From NCBI GenBank assembly GCA_947462335.1, contig OX381717.1, positions 45,365,523-45,429,522 on the forward strand: DNA of 64,000 nt, read 5' to 3'. The DNA comes from Harmothoe impar. Taxonomy: Eukaryota; Annelida; Polychaeta; Phyllodocida; Polynoidae. Both the position numbers and the translations under genes were made by a program. Shown piece by piece: positions 61,092-64,000 of this stretch; within the stretch, counting starts at the first letter, position 1, and each line of letters opens with the position of its first letter. The notes beneath the pieces are model-generated. The model worked only from the letters and a program-made list of their open reading frames with translations. It made no database searches and was not told where the DNA came from.

Positions 61092-63099
61092 AGCTGTATA
61101 AGTTCTTTATGTTGCCAGGATAAATAAACGGGATAGATGTATTTGCATCTTCTCATACTAAAAAAATAACTGGGTACAGGATACCTTTTTAGACAACACT
61201 ACATATCGACTATCCTGAATATACAATCTGACTAAGCATAGTCTTTGAACATTTTTTGTATACCTACAACTTTGACTTTGAGCATCTCAAACATACTAAT
61301 ACACTAACTTCTATTGAAATTGAAATATATTCTTATAAAATTGTTATCGTTTTTATTATATTTACATGGTGCAGTTTGCAATTTTACCAGACCTGTAATA
61401 TAAGCAAATGTGAACCAAGTTTCAAATTAAAGCAACCAATATCACGATAAAGGATGCTCAAATTCTCTACAGGATTCAGATTTATTCATTAAAAAGAGCT
61501 GACTAAAGGGCACACTCGATCTAAATGTACTACCTGAACCAGGCGTCTCAAATGTACAGTTTGTCGTCATCTCTTCCCACACAAATCATGCCTCAAATGA
61601 TGTCCCTAAATAGACTAAGAAAACAACCTGAAATAGAGGGGCTTTGTGAAAGACATGACAATAAAGGAATAAAATTGATGACTGAGACTGAAGGGGCAGG
61701 TATTGGGGGAGATGAGGTTAAAGGTAAAGTTAATAAATGAAGGATTAATAATGAGAGAGGAAGAAAGGGTGGCGCTGATAGAGAGCCAAACTGATCTTCT
61801 TTCTCAACAATTGGAGAGACCTTAAAGAGAAACTGATGTCTGGATGGGGAGACACAGAGATAGAAAGGGATAAAATAGTTCTGTAGACAAGGATTATTCA
61901 TGACAAAATTATAACACGTTGATCATGATGATCAATTCCCCACGAGAACTTTCCACGATGATCATTTTTTGGGAAACTGACCAATGTGAATTAACCTCTA
62001 GGTGCTTGTGGTTCATGATTTTCCCCAAGATTATATTTGGTCCAGGTAAACCCCTTTGCTCAGCGGAGCACGCTATCCAATTGGAGCATGCCCCATATCC
62101 CTCACTTCCCTTCTGACCCTTGTCCAACTCCAAATTGGCACAGAGTTCATATGATTTTCTCATGAAAGTAAGCTTCCCACAAAATAATTGTCACTAAGGT
62201 GATAAAAGCCGTGGCCCAATGGTATTTTAACTTCTAGGTTACCTTATGAAGTTTCATTGATATCCCCATTGTTACCGGGGTAACAATGGTTTCGTTTTAT
62301 TGGATTTGCCCTTTGATTGCTGGGAGAAAAGATTAAATTTCCTGGAGATTGATTTGTTTCTGAAATTCCAGCTGGTATGAAGCAGTGTAACCTGAAGACC
62401 TGAAGCTTATTTACACAGACCTTTTTACAGCATCCAAGGTGTGGTCTTGTTCGATTTTGTTATTGAAACCTTGATTTGATATCAGTACTCCAAATACCTG
62501 AAACAATGCTTTCTGGTATTCTAAATTGATTAAACCAATTGAAAGTTGATAATCAATTACTGTTCATATTTGATTGTCAACATGTCGCCTGTATGTATCT
62601 CTAATTGTATGTAGGGTCGAAGAATGTCTACTACATGTATCTAGCAGGACATTTATGATTGCCTTGTGCCAAAACGTGACAATATTTCCCCGTGTATAAG
62701 TTCTTATATTGAGTTCAAATACTTACAGGTGAGCGTACTTTAGCATTAGTTTGTCACTTCTGAGGTTATCAGTATCAAATTGTCAACACCCTGTCTGATA
62801 GCCCTAGGCAAGTATACACATGTGCGATCGTAGCAACCATAGTTCTGGTAGGAAATGGAAAGAGAATTGTCATCTGCCTCTGACAGCTGAGTATGTTGTA
62901 GACCGTTTGACTATAGTCATTTCGACACAGGTGAAGTCACTTGAAATTGTGTATTTCTGCTCAAGTGAAGATATGCATATCTAATTTAAATATACCTGAG
63001 AATTTCTACTCCAAGAAACAGACAATACACACTATGTGTAACACCAGGGATTACACAAACCATATGAGGATAAGAGGAACTGAAATAGTTGCATGGCTG
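61091..63099. other. Non-coding tract
   Basis: No supported gene. There is a 24-bp palindrome at 62266-62289, and 62,775-62,880 weakly resembles 57,975-58,060. Confidence 0.45.
62266..62289. repeat. 24-bp palindrome
   Basis: CCATTGTTACC and GGTAACAATGG with two G bases between: perfect 11-bp arms. Confidence 0.8.
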
Positions 63100-63660
63100 G
63101 GAGTGCTTTATGAGTCCCCCTGGAGCTTGGCTTAATCTGAAAGCCGATCCCATTCCTCCCTCCCACACGGAATACACGAGCTCAGCACCTTAGGGCCCTG
63201 GTGTCCGGAATGGAACTCTCTGTGTCATTTGTTTATGCTTTAGTGTTTTTTTTCTTCTTGTGCGTTAATGCATCACTTGTCCCCCAGCCTGCTTTACTGA
63301 TTTGTTTGCATACTTCCTTTCTACTAGAATGTCATACTCCTTCTTATGCAATACTATACTATTCAGCCTCTCATCCCTCGGGTCTCACTATTTCCCTCCC
63401 TATGCTTACTACATTTTTTCCTATCTGCCTGGTCCTACTTCCCCTGAGGCCAATGCCAGTATATCAGTGGGTGACCATTGTCTGGTCACGTCCTGTAGAT
63501 GCAAGCTGTGTTCTGTGGTCATTTTTCCAAACAAAAATGTGGACACAAATACAGTGAGATCCAATACAAATTTAATGTATGGGCTGATACCACTTGACAA
63601 AAACATTATAACGGCAATTGCTTTGAGTGTGACATTTACCATAGATTAAGTCAAAAATGT
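63100..63660. repeat. Local repeat block, copy 4 of 4
   Basis: CTTGGCTTAATCTGAAAGC...TGGTCACGTCCTGTAGATG resembles 54,345-54,760 and 60,380-60,900. Non-coding. The rest of the window (63,661-64,000) shows nothing recognisable. Confidence 0.5.
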
Positions 63661-64000
63661 TGTCACTAGGCACAAGCTAATACAGCTAACTTATAAGTAT
63701 GTCTCTCTTTCAGTATTGGTCATGAAGCATGTTCTTTTTTCAACCAAATTAGAAATATTGTTCTATATACGTTGCATCCTTAATTCAAATTGCTAAAGTA
63801 GAAGAGAGGCAGAATTTCAAAAGAGGCCTAGAAATCACTTTTGGTGGTTACGGAATGTTAAAAGCTGGCATCCAGGTTAGAATTGAAGTTTGACCTATAC
63901 TGATTGAGTTTGGGGTGGATGCCACACTCAAAAATCATTTCTATCTGAAATAGGGCCTGCTAAAGGTAGCCATTACCAAAATTCACTATTTCTGCAATAG

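Noticed and set aside
1..64000. tRNA and rRNA genes
   Set aside because: I saw no cloverleaf with A and B boxes nor any rRNA-like block by eye; a covariance-model scan was not possible, so absence is not proved.

Overview
The window looks like a gene-poor stretch of a metazoan nuclear genome, most likely a marine invertebrate; I cannot place it more precisely. The reasons are an AT-rich background, long (TA)n, (GA)n and (CT)n microsatellites, many short terminal-inverted-repeat elements, no convincing host exon, and one very long Ty3/gypsy-type retroelement with an envelope gene of the baculovirus-F/errantivirus kind.

The coding centre is that retroelement (5114-20200, 15,087 bp), with a 4-bp target duplication GAGG on both sides. 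Its LTRs (725 and 695 bp) look identical by eye except for one extra 30-bp tandem unit in the 5' copy, so insertion was recent. In order it carries: U3 with four CACGTG boxes and a 30-bp repeat array; a leader with small upstream ORFs; gag with an Arg/Asp/Ser-rich tail instead of a zinc knuckle; a GGGAAAC -1 frameshift site just before the gag stop; pol (protease, RT, RNase H, a roughly 290-residue extra linker, integrase); a gap of about 1.2 kb ending in a splice acceptor; env; a GC-rich antisense gene with its own apparent promoter and poly(A) signal; a 1.6-kb non-coding tract with small repeats; a polypurine tract; and the 3' LTR. This copy is broken twice: a 616-bp MITE splits the end of pol, and env has one in-frame TAG.

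The left flank (1-5109) holds a 192-bp MITE and pieces of local repeats. The right flank (20205-64000) has no gene I can support. It is a mosaic of diverged local duplications, with blocks recurring near 25-28, 34-37, 40-46, 48-52, 54-59 and 60-64 kb. Into it have gone several DNA elements: two 0.6-kb MITEs related to the one in pol, a 2.1-kb TIR element carrying about eleven copies of a GTGAACGTAACA motif, an element of about 1 kb full of ACGTTGG/CCAACGT palindromes, a piggyBac-type MITE with TTAA ends, a GGGGGG-rich MITE, and a large imperfect inverted repeat.

The retroelement genes fit a retrovirus-like plan: Gag and Gag-Pol from the full-length RNA, Env from a spliced RNA, and, as inference, an antisense accessory protein from an internal promoter. 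That antisense unit is the most likely undescribed biology here.
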